Shown: piece by piece, positions 1-9,764 of the stretch
Position numbering within the stretch: the first letter of the stretch is position 1
How the letters are laid out: every line of letters starts with the position of its first letter
Assembly: GCA_030522415.1 (NCBI GenBank)
Contig: CM060127.1
Location: 15,891,314 to 15,955,313, forward strand
Source of the DNA: Channallabes apus
Taxonomy: Eukaryota > Chordata > Actinopteri > Siluriformes > Clariidae
Length of the DNA stretch: 64,000 nt
Direction of reading: 5' to 3'
Translations under genes and position numbers: made by a program
The notes under the pieces: model-generated
Told to the model about the DNA's origin: nothing
The model's input: only the letters and a program-made list of their open reading frames with translations
Database searches by the model: none

Positions 1-175
1 GGCACTGCTCAGTCCATGCTGAGTTGCATGACAAAGTTTAGACCTACCGGTTTCTTACGCCTATCCCACATAAACTCAACAACTAGCTTATGCAGGGGGA
101 CTGCCAACTCTGCAAGCCCCTCCATAAAGCAGTTCTCCACAATGGTGGATAACCTCAAACCGGTATCAATTAGAC
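1..175 (-). pseudogene. Gypsy aspartic protease fragment (left part)
   Basis: The minus strand of 175-1 reads LIDTGLRLSTIVENCF and continues without a stop to near the window edge. The DTG triad is the catalytic motif of retroviral-type aspartic proteases. The upstream beta strand (VNMGGISVVC) is encoded at 1758-1810 on the other side of the hAT insertion and joins in frame once one copy of AATTAGAC is removed. Confidence 0.7.
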
Positions 176-401
176 CAGTGGTTCTCAAAGTGTGGGGCGC
201 GCCCCACTAGTGGGGAATACAGACATGACAGGTGGGGCGCAATGAACGGGAGGAAATTAGTGGAAAATAATAGGAAAAAACTAAACAATCACACACAAAT
301 GGATCATTAATACAAGTAAATTTAAAATAACATCAGTTGTGGGCCGGGAGAAAAAGTGGAACCATAGTGCAACAATAACGGTTTAACGTCGGGCCAACTT
401 G

Positions 402-620
402 AGCAGCGCTGCTCGAATCACAAACCTGCGCGACCCACTGGGCAGCGCTGCGCGACGCTGACAGAAATAGACCGCGCCGACCATCAAAATACATTTTACC
501 CCGCTGGGATGCGCACGTACAAACCAGGCATGGCAAGGCGGAAACAATATTAAACAGTTCTGATATTTTTAAATAAAAACACAGGGGGTCGTGCAGGTTT
601 GTGATTCGAGCGGCGCTGCG
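402..620. repeat. Inverted repeat inside the hAT element
   Basis: The 19 bases at 411-429 are perfectly complementary to 593-611. Similarity extends to about 40 bp per arm (402-441 and 581-620) with a few mismatches. Both arms are rich in GCGC. The loop is about 140 bp. It could be the residue of a further small inserted element or a subterminal transposase-binding region. Confidence 0.6.
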
Positions 621-738
621 CGATCCACCGGGTTGCGCGAATAAACCAGATCATCACTGCGCTATCCAGATATTTGGTTCAATCGGGTGCCACGGGTTCG
701 TCCCACTTTTGATGTGTTTGGCTTCACATACACTTCGA

Positions 739-1006
739 CAATGGAAGAAGACGGTGCAGCAGCAGTGAGTTTGCTTACATGTGACGAAACCAACAACGAG
801 GAGATTGTAAAGAAAAAAGGTGCATCGTCTGTGGTGTGAAATTGGTTTGGGTATAAGAAAATGATACGAATGAGACGAACGTGATTTGTAAGGTATGCAA
901 GTGCACTGTTTTAACAAGTGGTGGAAACACGTCAAACCTTCTCTATCATCTGAAATCCAAGCATCCAAACGAATATGGCCAAAGTAAAAAAAATGCGACA
1001 AACCTC
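739..1006 (+). pseudogene. BED zinc-finger N-terminus of a hAT transposase (ZBED1-like), broken
   Basis: Starting from ATG at 739, and after correcting one frame disruption near 828, the plus strand reads SSVVWNWFGYKK, then CKVCKCTVL, then SNLLYHLKSKHP. This is the aromatic-CxxC-HxxxxH pattern of a BED finger, which binds transposon ends. There is no downstream catalytic domain. It is followed at about 1084-1190 by a sequence ending in tatcgcccacccctaatg, which looks like the right terminus of a second hAT-type element. A matching left terminus was not found, so this segment is probably a left-truncated insertion within the larger hAT. Confidence 0.55.
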
Positions 1007-1190
1007 AGCAATTCACAGTTTAAATAAAATTACATTATGTAAAACAGTTTCTTTGTGTTTGAATTTTTATTTATGCATTTTCAGATACAAATTGCTATAT
1101 TGTGATATAGCAATTGTGATTGTGATCGTTATCGAGGTAGAAAATTGCTTCTACCGTGATAGAAGATTTTGGTTATATCGCCCACCCCTA

Positions 1191-1505
1191 ATGAAGTCTT
1201 ATCTTGAGCTTGGATTCATGGTGGTGATGGTGGGGGCAGGAGAGAGGTTCGTGTGTGCTTTGTGTCTTAAACCGTTGGCAGCAGACCGCATGAGACCCAA
1301 CAAATTAGGAAGACACTTAGAGACAACACACTCCAGTCACGTTAATAAGCCACTCGACTTCTTTTAAAGAAAGCTGGCAGAATACAGACAGCAGGAGAAT
1401 CGCATGGTAACATCTGAATCAGTGGACAGCAAAGCACAAATGGCTTCATTCAAAGTTGCATACAGAATTGGCCAGTGCAAAAAAAACTACAAACGATTGC
1501 TGAGC
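1191..1505 (+). pseudogene. ZBED5/FAM200-type hAT transposase N-terminal zinc finger, truncated
   Basis: The plus strand reads KSYLELGF, then CALCLKPLAADRMRPNKLGRH and THSSHVNKPLDFF, with stop-separated continuation to about 1505 (RKLAEYRQQENRM, then MASFKVAYRIGQCKK). This matches the N-terminal CxxC...HxxxxH finger and linker of Charlie-type hAT transposases whose domesticated relatives are ZBED5 and FAM200. The catalytic part is absent. It is the transposase remnant that fits the outer 176-1757 element. Confidence 0.6.
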
Positions 1506-1757
1506 AGCTAATAAACATGGGGTCAATTATGCAAAGATAAGTGACAACGTAAGCCTTGTATAACAATTGCACGTGTATTTTATCTGTTTTTAACTTGGTG
1601 TTGTTTGATCTTATTGGTTTAGAAATCGATATTTCAATAAACAGTAAACTTGGCTGATTTCGTTATTATTTTGTAGTGTATTTGTATTTCAAGTGGGGCT
1701 TGAAAATTCGCTCACCCCCTTAAGTGGGGAATGACAGAAAAAGTTTGAGAACCACTG

Positions 1758-2060
1758 AATTAGACAAACAACCGAAATACCACCCATATTGACCATCAAC
1801 TGTGGGCAGCCTGACCTTAACTGAGACAATGAACTACCAGTTATCGCATCCGAGCCCCCAGTTTTCCCATCCGAGCTACGGCTCAAAAGCTCAGTGGGCA
1901 CCGAGCCCCCTTCGGTTTCCCGAAGGCTGGCTTGACCGACGCTGCCCCTCCGCAGGCAATGACACCATAGGTGCAGGGGATAACGGGCCCGGTGGTGGAA
2001 GTTTACATTCCCTGGCAAAGTGACCAGATTGCTGGCACCGCCTACACACCACTGGCCCAT
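1758..2060 (-). pseudogene. Gypsy Gag C-terminus (CCHC zinc knuckle) and protease start
   Basis: The minus strand at 2046-2005 encodes CRRCQQSGHFAREC, an exact CX2CX4HX4C nucleocapsid knuckle that packages RNA. The following proline-rich linker reaches a stop near 1890. Another frame then runs CPQLMVNMGGISVVCLI into the DTG protease split by the hAT. At least one frameshift therefore separates knuckle and protease. Confidence 0.75.
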
Positions 2061-2129
2061 ATCGGGGCGGACAACTTCACAGACACGCCTCCTGACACTG
2101 AGTAAAACTTTTGACCCAACTGCACATTC

Positions 2130-3650
2130 TTGCAGGATAACAACATCCTTGAAGAATTTCAGTCAGGTTTCAGGCCCCATCATAGGACAGAAACTGCACT
2201 AGTTAAGATTACAAACGACTTGTTTTTAGCTTCAGACCAAGGCTGCATCTCATTGCTAGTCCTGCTCTATCTTAGTGCTGCATTCGACACTATAGATCAT
2301 AATATTCTCATAGATCGCTTACAAAATTATATAGGTATTCAGGGACAGGCATTAAAATGGTTTAGATCTTACCTGTCTGATCGCTACCATTTTGTAGATC
2401 TAAATGGAGAACCGTCGGGTGTAATGCCAGTGAAATATGGGGTCCCACAAGGGTCAGTTTTAGGACCTCTGTTGTTCTCAATATACATGCTTCCCTTGGG
2501 TAACATCATTAGAAGACATGGTATTAGTTTCCATTGTTATGCTGATGATACCCAATTATATAACTCAACTAAACCAGACGAAATACCTAAGTTGTCTAGA
2601 TTAACTGAGTGTGTCCAGGACATAAAAGATTGGATGACCAATAACTTTCTTTTATTAAATTCAGATAAGACAGAGATATTACTTATTGGCCCAAAAACCA
2701 GCACACAACAGCTTTCACAATTCAGCTTGCGCTTAGAAGGATGTACTGTTATTACCAGCTCAGCAGTAAAAGATCTGGGAGTAATATTAGACAGTAACTT
2801 GTCTTTTGAAAATCACATTTCAAATATCACAAAAACAGCCTTTTTCCATCTTCGAAATATTGCTAAACTTAGGAACATCTTATCCGTATCTGATGCAGAA
2901 AAACTAGTTCATGCATTCATGACCTCCAGACTGGACTATTGTAATGCATTACTAGGTGGTTGTCCTGCATCCTCAATAAACAAGCTTCAATTAATCCAAA
3001 ATGCAGCTGCCAGGGTTCTCACTAGATCCAGAAAATATGATCATATAACCCCAATATTATCATCCCTGCACTGGCTACCTGTTCAGTTTAGAATAAATTA
3101 CAAAATAGTATTACTTACATACAAGGCCTTAAATGGTTTAGCTCCCACATACCTAACCAGTCTTCTGATGCGCTACAATCCACCACGCGCCTTAAGATCA
3201 CAAAGCTTCGGACTTCTGGTAGTTCCCAGAATTTCAAAATCTACAAAAGGGGGTAGGGCTTTTTCATATTTAGCTCCAAAGCTTTGGAATAGCCTTCCAG
3301 ACAGTGTTCGGGGAGCAGACACGGTTTCTCAGTTCAAAAGTAGACTCAAGACGCATCTTTTTAATCTGGCATACACATACTGTAACTCATCCCAGTACTC
3401 ATACTCCAGTACAACTATACCGAATGGCAACTACGCTAATTCTCCCCATCTGTTCTGTATTTCTCTACCCATCCCGAGGCATCGGGAGATTTTGCCAGCT
3501 TCAGTAGACAAAGGCCGACCCTGCGAGGTTCCTGGGGCATCCAGAGAAGGACCAGCTCCAGCTGGATTCAGCTTTATGATGGTTGGAGCTACACATGCTG
3601 CTCCTGTGCTTCCAGTGATCCAGACCTCATCTGCCCTCTGCACCTACTGA
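2130..3650 (+). CDS. L2 LINE reverse transcriptase, C-terminal 506 codons
   Basis: This open frame encodes the RT of an L2-type non-LTR retrotransposon, which copies its RNA at a nicked chromosomal target. The motifs are in order: [15 protein letters not shown] (RT0/1), [13 protein letters not shown], then [17 protein letters not shown], then the catalytic YADDTQLY (about residues 139-146), then [17 protein letters not shown], then [13 protein letters not shown] near the end. The N-terminal endonuclease is missing through 5' truncation, and the first Met is not the natural start. The reading frame continues past the usual RT end into 3' UTR-like sequence. It is a retrotransposon gene, not a host gene. 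Confidence 0.85.
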   Translation: MQDNNILEEFQSGFRPHHRTETALVKITNDLFLASDQGCISLLVLLYLSAAFDTIDHNILIDRLQNYIGIQGQALKWFRSYLSDRYHFVDLNGEPSGVMPVKYGVPQGSVLGPLLFSIYMLPLGNIIRRHGISFHCYADDTQLYNSTKPDEIPKLSRLTECVQDIKDWMTNNFLLLNSDKTEILLIGPKTSTQQLSQFSLRLEGCTVITSSAVKDLGVILDSNLSFENHISNITKTAFFHLRNIAKLRNILSVSDAEKLVHAFMTSRLDYCNALLGGCPASSINKLQLIQNAAARVLTRSRKYDHITPILSSLHWLPVQFRINYKIVLLTYKALNGLAPTYLTSLLMRYNPPRALRSQSFGLLVVPRISKSTKGGRAFSYLAPKLWNSLPDSVRGADTVSQFKSRLKTHLFNLAYTYCNSSQYSYSSTTIPNGNYANSPHLFCISLPIPRHREILPASVDKGRPCEVPGASREGPAPAGFSFMMVGATHAAPVLPVIQTSSALCTY

Positions 3651-3954
3651 CTCGTCCCTATGCTGAACTGGTCTTCATGTCAATTTAAATAATTTCTGTC
3701 ATATTGAATTTTCACCTGCACAACACACAAGATGTTATATCATTTCTATCTGTTATCGCCCAAATGAGGATGGGTTCCCTGTTGAGTCTGGTTCCTCTCA
3801 AGGTTTCTTCCTAATGCCATCTCAGGGAGTTTTTCCTTGCCACCGTCGCCGTCACCCTTGGCTTGCTCATCAGAGAAATTTCATTCATTCGTCTCATTAT
3901 TATCTGCACATTTTTCTCACACATCCACACTTCCAATTATTTTCTTTTCTATAA

Positions 3955-4060
3955 TTATTATTATTATTAGTTTTTATTTATTTATTTTCTATTATTATTA
4001 TTTATTATTTATTTATTTATTATTATTATTATTATAATTTTTTATTTTTTTTGTTAAATT
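3955..4060 (+). repeat. TAT/TTA-rich simple sequence in L2 3' UTR
   Basis: A run of ATTATT and TTATTTA units expands the AT-rich part of the L2 3' UTR. The equivalent position in the copy near 27660 is much shorter, so this is a local expansion. Confidence 0.8.
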
Positions 4061-4141
4061 TCTTTAATTTTTGTGAAGCTGCTTTGAGACAATGACCATT
4101 GTTAAAAGAGCTATATAAATAAAATTGAATTGAATTGAATT

Positions 4142-4746
4142 GGTTTAACCGTCGCGGTTGGACCTTTAACATCTCCTCTCCCTTGAGTCACTCAGTTCAG
4201 AAGACGAAGATTCACTCGCGTGTGAACGCTGTTCCCCGCAAACACCGTACCGAATCCCATATACTACTGGTGTACGCACTGGGACTGACTGACCACAGGC
4301 CCTCACACCCCCTGGTATGCCCTCCCCCTCCCACTGATTGCCTTACTACGCACATCTAACAAGGTGGCATGTGGCTGGCAGCGAACTAATTGCTTGAGCT
4401 CCCGCCGAAGTGCATTATCCATTACATATTCCACGAACTGATCTCGCAATAGAACCGACAAATGGCGAACTCGAACAAACGCCTGTACCTCCTCAATCCA
4501 ATCAATGCTATTCCCTGACTTGCCGATAGACTTAGGACATTTACGGTTCCTAGGTACAAATACCAATTTCTCCGGCTGGCTAGCACCCACAACAACTGGA
4601 GGGGGCATAACAGGCGCGACCTCGGTCGCCTCCACAGATGCCGCACTGAGGCCAGGCAGCACAAGGAGACGCTCTTGACGTAGCCTCTCGTTGTCTGCCT
4701 TCAACTGGGCCACAAGTTCTCTAAGTGCGCGAAGTTCCTCCTCCAT
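4142..4746 (-). pseudogene. Gypsy Gag N-terminus, frameshifted and internally deleted
   Basis: From ATG at 4746 the minus strand encodes MEEELRALRELVAQLKADNE, a short coiled coil, then LVFVPRNRKCPK, then DQFVEYV and LRRELKQLVRCQPHATLLDV. This is the N- and C-terminal parts of a Ty3/gypsy (PNMA-like) capsid protein. The central capsid segment between GNSIDWIEEVQAF and RDQFVEYV is far shorter than expected, suggesting a deletion. A frameshift near 4340 moves the reading frame, after which it continues as GGVRACGQSVPV to 4142, where the L2 cuts in. Gag assembles the particle that encloses the element RNA. Confidence 0.65.
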
Positions 4747-4861
4747 TGGTAAATCACCACTTACTAGCTAATAGCCCCACGGCAGGAGACCCAATAAATA
4801 GGGGATATAGTCGCCGCAACCCGGACAAACGCTGCTGTTTTGCCGCAACTCTAAAAAAGAA

Positions 4862-7800
4862 TAGATTCCTAGACAAGATTCAAGATTCTTTATTTATTTG
4901 TCACATGCATAGTTATACAAGTACAACACGCAGTGAAATGTATCCTGAACCGCTCCTACTTTGTGCAAATAACAAGAAACAAAAGAAATACTCTATAAAT
5001 AGAAATAGAGAAAAAAAAAAAAAAAAAAAAAAAAGGTGCAAATGTAAACATAATAATAAAGTGTGTATCTGAGCAGGATAAAGGTGTTAGTGCAAGTGAT
5101 GCTTACAGTCCAGACTAAAGTGCAGTGTGCAGTGTGGAATGTCAGCACAGCAGTGTGTGGGTGAACTGTTACCAGTCCTATGAATGGGAGAGTGGCCCAT
5201 CATGGTTGAGGAGTCTAATCGCCTGTGGATAAAAACTCCTCCTGAGTCTCTCCGTTTTGGCCATAATGACCCGGAACCTTCTGCCTGAATGCAGAAGTTT
5301 GAACAGTCCGTTATTGGGGTGCGACAAGTCCTTAATGATACGAGCTGCCCTGGTTTTACATCTCCTGGTGTAGATGTCCTGCATGGAGGGGAGAGTTAAC
5401 CTGCAGCAGCGTTCTGCTGCCCGGATCACTCTCTGGAGGGCTTTCCTGTCCTGTACACAGCTATTCCCAAACCAGGATGAAATGTTCTGTGTTAGGATGC
5501 TCTCAACAGCACCCGAGTAGAAAGCCTTAAGGACAGCAGGGGAAACCCCAAACTTCCTCAACTGCCTCAGGTGGTACAGACGCTGCTTTGCCCTTTTCGT
5601 CTGAGCACAGATATGCTCAGTCCATGTCAGATCCTCGGAGATGTGGACGCCCAAGTACTTAAAGCTGCTCACCCTCTCCACTGGAGCTCCATTGATGATG
5701 AGGGGTTTGTGGTCCAGTTGTCCCCTTCTGAAGTCCACCACCAGCTCCTTCGTCTTACTGACGTTCAGTCGGAGGCAGTTTTCTTCACACCATAGTGCCA
5801 GGTTCTCCACTTCATCTATGTAGGCCGACTCATCGTTGTTGGAGATGAAGCCCAGCACCACCGTATCGTCAGCAAACTTAACGATGGTGTTGGAGTCGAA
5901 CATGGCCACACAGTCTGAAGTGTAGAGAGAGTATAGCAGTGGAGAGAGAACACATCCCTGTGGAGCACCTGTGTTGATGGTGATGCTGCTGGAGAAGCAC
6001 TTGCCCACTCTCACCGCTTGAGATCTGTCCGAGAGGAAGTCCAACACCCAGGCACACAAGCGTTTGTTAAGTCCTAGATCTCTCAGCTTTGTGAACAGTC
6101 TGTTAGGCACTATTGTGTTGAAAGCAGAGCTGTAATCTATAAAAAGCAATCTCACATAGTTACCTTGCATCTTGTCCACGTGGCTGAGAGTGGTGTGCAG
6201 AACATGGGAGATGGCATCCTCTGTGGATCTGTTGGGGCGGTAGGCGAACTGAAGTGGATCTATGGAGCTGGGGATGGAGGAGGAGATGATGTTTTTTAGC
6301 AGACCCTCAAATACCTTCATGACCATCGATGTCAGTGCAACAGGCCGGTAGTCATTCAGGCATGAGGGTTTGTTGGTCTTGGGCACGGGGACAATGGTGG
6401 ATCTCTTGAAACACGCTGGGACCACAGACTTCGCCAGGGACTCATTAAAGATACAGGTGAACACACCTGACAGCTGGTCAGCGCAGCAGCGCAGCAGGCG
6501 CCCAGAGATGCCATCTGGACCCGCCGCTTTCCTGGTGTTCACCCTCCTCAGCGCCGTGCGCACGTCGTGCTCTGCGATGCTGATGACGCAATCCTCGCTG
6601 ATGACGTCATCACTCTCAGTCAGCAGGCTGCTAGCATTAGCCGCCTGGCTAACCTCGAACCGGGCGAAGAATGCGTTCAGCTCGTTGGCGAATGCAGAGT
6701 CGGCGACGATCGTCGTGGTGTCTTTGGCAACCTTGTAGTCCGTGATTGTGCGTAATCCGTGCCACATGCGGCGTGTGTCACCCTGATGGAAGTGTGATTC
6801 AGTTCGCTGTCGGAACCGCCCCTTAGCTTCCCTCACCGCTCGCCTGACGCTATAAGAAGCCGCTTTGTATGCGCTCATATCGCCGCTAATGAGTGCGGCA
6901 TTATAAGCAGCGGTCCGGGCATTCACAGCATCGCGGATCGATCGGTCTACCCAAGGCTTCTGGTTCGGAAACGATTTGAACCTCACTGTCGGGACAACTT
7001 CATTTACGAGCGTGCTAACGAAGCTAACTGCTACATCCGCAAACTCGTTGATGTCTACTGCGCAGGCTCGGAACATGTCCCAATCTACGTCATCGAGCGC
7101 GTCCTGTAGCGTAGCTTCTGATTGGGCAGACCAGCGTTGCACCTCCCTCATGACCGGAGCTTCACGACGAAAGCTTTGTTGATATTCCGGTATGAGGAAA
7201 ATGGCGTTGTGGTCTGATTTCCCGAATGCTGGATGTGAAACAGCTTTGTAGCCCCGCTTGTATGGTGTGTAACAGTGGTCCAGAATGTTGAGTCCCCTTG
7301 TCGGACATGTAACATGTTGGTGAAAGTTTGGCATAACCTGTCTGAGGTTCGCTTTATTAAAGTCACCTGCTACAATGTGCGCTGCGTCCGGGTGTTTGTT
7401 TTGGAACTCACTCAGCACATCATGTAGTTCAGACAGAGCAGTGCCTGTGTCCGCGTGGGGTGGGATGTAGACCGCCGTGGCAATGACCGAGGTGAACTCG
7501 CGAGGCAGGTAGAAAGGACGACATTTAACACTCAGATATTCCAAATGAGGCGAGCAGCTACTGGAGAGAATGGAAACACTCCTGGCATCGCACCACTTCT
7601 TGTTGACCATGAAGCACACACCTCCACCTTTAGCTTTGTTAGACTCTGCCGTCCTGTCCATGCGGAACACAGAGAATGAGTCCGATGGGGTTACGACTCG
7701 GTCCGGCACAATGGGGGTCAGCCATGTTTCTGTAAAGCACAGAAGATTACAATCCCTGATATCTCGCTGGAAAGTAACTCTGGCTCTGAGGTCGTCAAGC

Positions 7801-8219
7801 TTATTCTCCAGTGACTGTACATTAGCCAGCAGGATACTCGGCAGAGGGGTGCGATGAGCTTGTTCTCTCATTCTGTTACGGACGCCGCCGCGTTTCCCTC
7901 GACGCTTCTTTGTTCTTCGCCGCGGGTTAGCGTCCCGTCCATTGTTGTTGTCGTCTGAGCAGCGTAGTATCTCAGAGGGCCACGACGGGTCAGGCTTAAA
8001 GGTGGTATAAGTAAGCGCCGAAATCTGAATTCCTATATCCAGTAGTGTTCTACTGTCATAGGTCACTAAACCTGAAGTACTCTTGGCGAATGAAAGTAAA
8101 ATAAATAAAGAAAGAAGGAAAAAAACGCACAGTTTGTACGGAGCGATCAGGAAGGCGTCTGGACGTGGCCGCGCCATACTCAATGGACAAGGGAACAATT
8201 TGACAAAAAAAAAAAATTA
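4862..8219 (-). mobile_element. Rex1-like (jockey/CR1-type) LINE, nearly complete
   Basis: A single 1006-codon frame with endonuclease and RT occupies most of it. The 3' end (left) has an A28/T28 tract at 5007-5034 in the 3' UTR and ends in AATCTTGAATCTTG-type short repeats after a CAAATAAAG signal, the style of fish Rex1 tails. The 5' end (right) lies near 8219. It sits in the leader of the gypsy element in the same orientation. Clade naming is from recall of motif style; a jockey/CR1 relative is certain, Rex1 is likely. Confidence 0.75.
5178..8198 (-). CDS. Rex1-like LINE ORF2: AP endonuclease plus reverse transcriptase
   Basis: This unbroken frame encodes the retrotransposition enzyme of a non-LTR element: an apurinic-type endonuclease nicks DNA and the RT primes on the nick. 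The natural start is probably the second Met (MARPRPDA, residue 8), since the first lacks conserved context. Residues 25-45 are strongly hydrophobic and 85-105 are basic (RRRTKKRRGKRGG). Endonuclease motifs are NVQSLENKLDDL, FTETWL, VAGDFN and SDHNAIFL (about 125-335). RT motifs are CFKRSTIVPVPK, LTSMVMKVFE, FIDYSSAFNTIV, GAPQGCVLSPLLYSLY and FADDTVVL (about residue 774), then SSFKYLGVHI. No stop or frameshift is visible, so it could be functional or very recently so. No ORF1 is recognised upstream. Confidence 0.85.
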   Translation of the reverse strand: MFPCPLSMARPRPDAFLIAPYKLCVFFLLSLFILLSFAKSTSGLVTYDSRTLLDIGIQISALTYTTFKPDPSWPSEILRCSDDNNNGRDANPRRRTKKRRGKRGGVRNRMREQAHRTPLPSILLANVQSLENKLDDLRARVTFQRDIRDCNLLCFTETWLTPIVPDRVVTPSDSFSVFRMDRTAESNKAKGGGVCFMVNKKWCDARSVSILSSSCSPHLEYLSVKCRPFYLPREFTSVIATAVYIPPHADTGTALSELHDVLSEFQNKHPDAAHIVAGDFNKANLRQVMPNFHQHVTCPTRGLNILDHCYTPYKRGYKAVSHPAFGKSDHNAIFLIPEYQQSFRREAPVMREVQRWSAQSEATLQDALDDVDWDMFRACAVDINEFADVAVSFVSTLVNEVVPTVRFKSFPNQKPWVDRSIRDAVNARTAAYNAALISGDMSAYKAASYSVRRAVREAKGRFRQRTESHFHQGDTRRMWHGLRTITDYKVAKDTTTIVADSAFANELNAFFARFEVSQAANASSLLTESDDVISEDCVISIAEHDVRTALRRVNTRKAAGPDGISGRLLRCCADQLSGVFTCIFNESLAKSVVPACFKRSTIVPVPKTNKPSCLNDYRPVALTSMVMKVFEGLLKNIISSSIPSSIDPLQFAYRPNRSTEDAISHVLHTTLSHVDKMQGNYVRLLFIDYSSAFNTIVPNRLFTKLRDLGLNKRLCAWVLDFLSDRSQAVRVGKCFSSSITINTGAPQGCVLSPLLYSLYTSDCVAMFDSNTIVKFADDTVVLGFISNNDESAYIDEVENLALWCEENCLRLNVSKTKELVVDFRRGQLDHKPLIINGAPVERVSSFKYLGVHISEDLTWTEHICAQTKRAKQRLYHLRQLRKFGVSPAVLKAFYSGAVESILTQNISSWFGNSCVQDRKALQRVIRAAERCCRLTLPSMQDIYTRRCKTRAARIIKDLSHPNNGLFKLLHSGRRFRVIMAKTERLRRSFYPQAIRLLNHDGPLSHS

Positions 8220-8663
8220 CACCTGGATAACCATGTCTCTGCCCAATTACCGTGTATCCTGCCGATTATGCCAGAATGTGGCGAAGCGCTAGGGCAAGAC
8301 AAAGGTTTATTAAGTTTAGGATTCCGATTACGCCACCCTGGATAAAGGCCAGGGACCCCAATCAAGTAAATCTCGTCTAAAGGCACACAGGTCAGTTCAC
8401 AATATAAGGCAGGAGACTAGGATATCCAAAGGTATAAAATTTTATTACAAATAATATTTTATACAGTTTAATCATAAAAAAATAAAAATAAAACAAAAGA
8501 ACGATTAATAACAAAAAGTGCTGGGACCAGTGGTTCGCATGACGTACACGGGTGGACAACCTGGACATCCAGAATTTCAACCACAGGAACCGGGGCCGGC
8601 AGCAGGGCCTACACACAATCGGCCTACACAGCACCACAGCCTGCTACTACACTAGTGGCTCAC

Positions 8664-8751
8664 ACGCACGCACGCACGCACGCACACGCACACACACGCA
8701 GGCACGCGCACACACACGCACGCACACACACGCACGCACACACACACATGC
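8664..8751. repeat. CA/CACG microsatellite
   Basis: Mixed cacgcacgcacg and cacaca units form a pure simple repeat within the LTR. Open frames across it are artefacts. Confidence 0.9.
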
Positions 8752-8993
8752 TCATATTCCGCACACTAAAAGAAAGAAGACCAGAATACCACTGCTGCTA
8801 GGGGCGCCGGCTCCTGTAACAGAAGGGGACAGAATTACAATACGCCACAAGTGTGGTCACACACACCAATAAACCCGGGTGCCCACCCGTTCAACTGGCC
8901 CTTTACAACGAAAAAAAAAAAAAAAAAAAAGAAATACAATAAGTAAATGAAAAAAAAACAAGTAAATCCACGCTCCTCTTCTACCCACAGCAC

Positions 8994-9001
<8 letters not shown>

Positions 9002-9024
<23 letters not shown>

Positions 9025-9045
9025 GCACACATACACGCACTCACA
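9002..9045. repeat. CA microsatellite
   Basis: A (CA)n run lies within the long LTR, with an A20 homopolymer about 90 bp away at 8911-8930. Confidence 0.9.
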
Positions 9046-9764
9046 CAGTGATTTACAACCACAGGGCTGTAAATCCCCAAAGAAACACAAAAAACACAGC
9101 TAAACTTTGAGGGGAATCCTCAAACACAGGGCAATGATAAGAGAGGGACACAGGGAGAACGCAAAAAACAAAACAAAAGACTAAATAAAAAAAACTAATT
9201 TAAAAATTAGTTTTTAATGTTTTAATGTAAAAATTAGTTTTTAATAGTTTTTATGTTAACTAAACATAAAAATTTTAGTTAGAACCAATAGTGGCAAAGC
9301 ATGCTACATAAGCGCAAGCAGCTCAATTACATACCGTATAACTTGGTGCCAAAGCTCACCAGAATGGCATTTAAGCCGCTTTCTGGGAATCTGAGAGTTC
9401 ATCCAGTTCAGCAGGAAGACAGACAGTCTATTGGGAGGAACAACCACGTCCACAGACTTAAATCAGGCTTCTAGACTGTAAATACCACAGACGAAACACC
9501 GCTATAATATGCATATTCCAACTAAACCACACCGCAATTGACATCCTTACCTGCAAAAAGGGTAACCTCAGTCAAGGACCAGCATAAGACTTCCAGGTTC
9601 TATTCTGGATGTGACGACGACAACGGAAGCAAAAGGGGCGGGACCTGTAACCCAAGCCACCTTGCCAACCAGCTTAAATAGTCTTACCTAACCCATGATA
9701 GGACAATCAATTAAAACACGGCCAACCAAAGACAGGTAGGAGGAACTTTACTTATCCTGCCACA

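Larger units (their letters stand above)
176..1757 (+). mobile_element. hAT-superfamily DNA transposon relic, non-autonomous
   Basis: The ends are inverted: CAGTGGTTCTCAAA at 176 and TTTGAGAACCACTG ending at 1757. An exact 8-bp target duplication, AATTAGAC, flanks it at 168-175 and 1758-1765, the hAT hallmark. It encodes only zinc-finger N-termini of transposase (two different BED-like segments) and no DDE/dimerisation domain, so it cannot move alone. It interrupts the protease of the gypsy element. Confidence 0.85.
2113..4141 (+). mobile_element. L2-clade LINE, 5' truncated
   Basis: The element begins within the RT region near QLH(S)FLQDNN, runs through RT and a C-terminal region, and has a typical fish L2 3' UTR (TTCCCTGTTGAGTCTGGTTC, then CTTGCCACCGTCGCC). 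It ends in a short tandem tail of TTGAA units with no poly(A). It is inserted in the gag of the gypsy element, in the opposite orientation. A near-identical copy lies at 25972-27765, so the family has been recently active. Confidence 0.85.
1..9764 (-). mobile_element. Ty3/gypsy-type LTR retrotransposon, 5' part, multiply interrupted
   Basis: Reading the minus strand from 9764 leftwards gives an LTR (9764-8277), a leader, a gag start (4746), a CCHC zinc knuckle (2046-2005) and the start of an aspartic protease (1810-1758 continuing at 175-1). The rest of pol and the 3' LTR lie beyond the left window edge. Three later insertions split it: a Rex1-like LINE in the leader, an L2 in gag and a hAT in the protease. 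Removing the hAT restores the protease frame exactly at its 8-bp duplication, which shows the order of events. Frameshifts and stops in gag mean it is dead. Assignment to one element rests on the consistent order and strand; the LTR link is inferred because the partner LTR is not in view. Confidence 0.65.
8277..9764 (-). repeat. Long terminal repeat (5' LTR) of the gypsy element
   Basis: It begins and ends with the inverted hexamers TGTGGC (8277) and GCCACA (9764), the TG...CA termini of LTRs. On the minus strand AATAAACCTTTGTC lies about 40 bp before the LTR end, a plausible polyadenylation signal, and TGGCATAATCGGC follows three bases after the end as a candidate primer-binding site. At 1488 bp it is long, swollen by CA/CACG repeats and A/T tracts. 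The partner LTR is outside the window, so this is inferred. Confidence 0.55.

Noticed and set aside
654..1001. 115-codon minus-strand open frame
   Set aside because: It is antisense to the BED-finger segment, which is recognisable on the plus strand.
8552..9080. Open frames across 8552-8872 and 8835-9080
   Set aside because: They are driven by CA/CACG and homopolymer tracts within the LTR.
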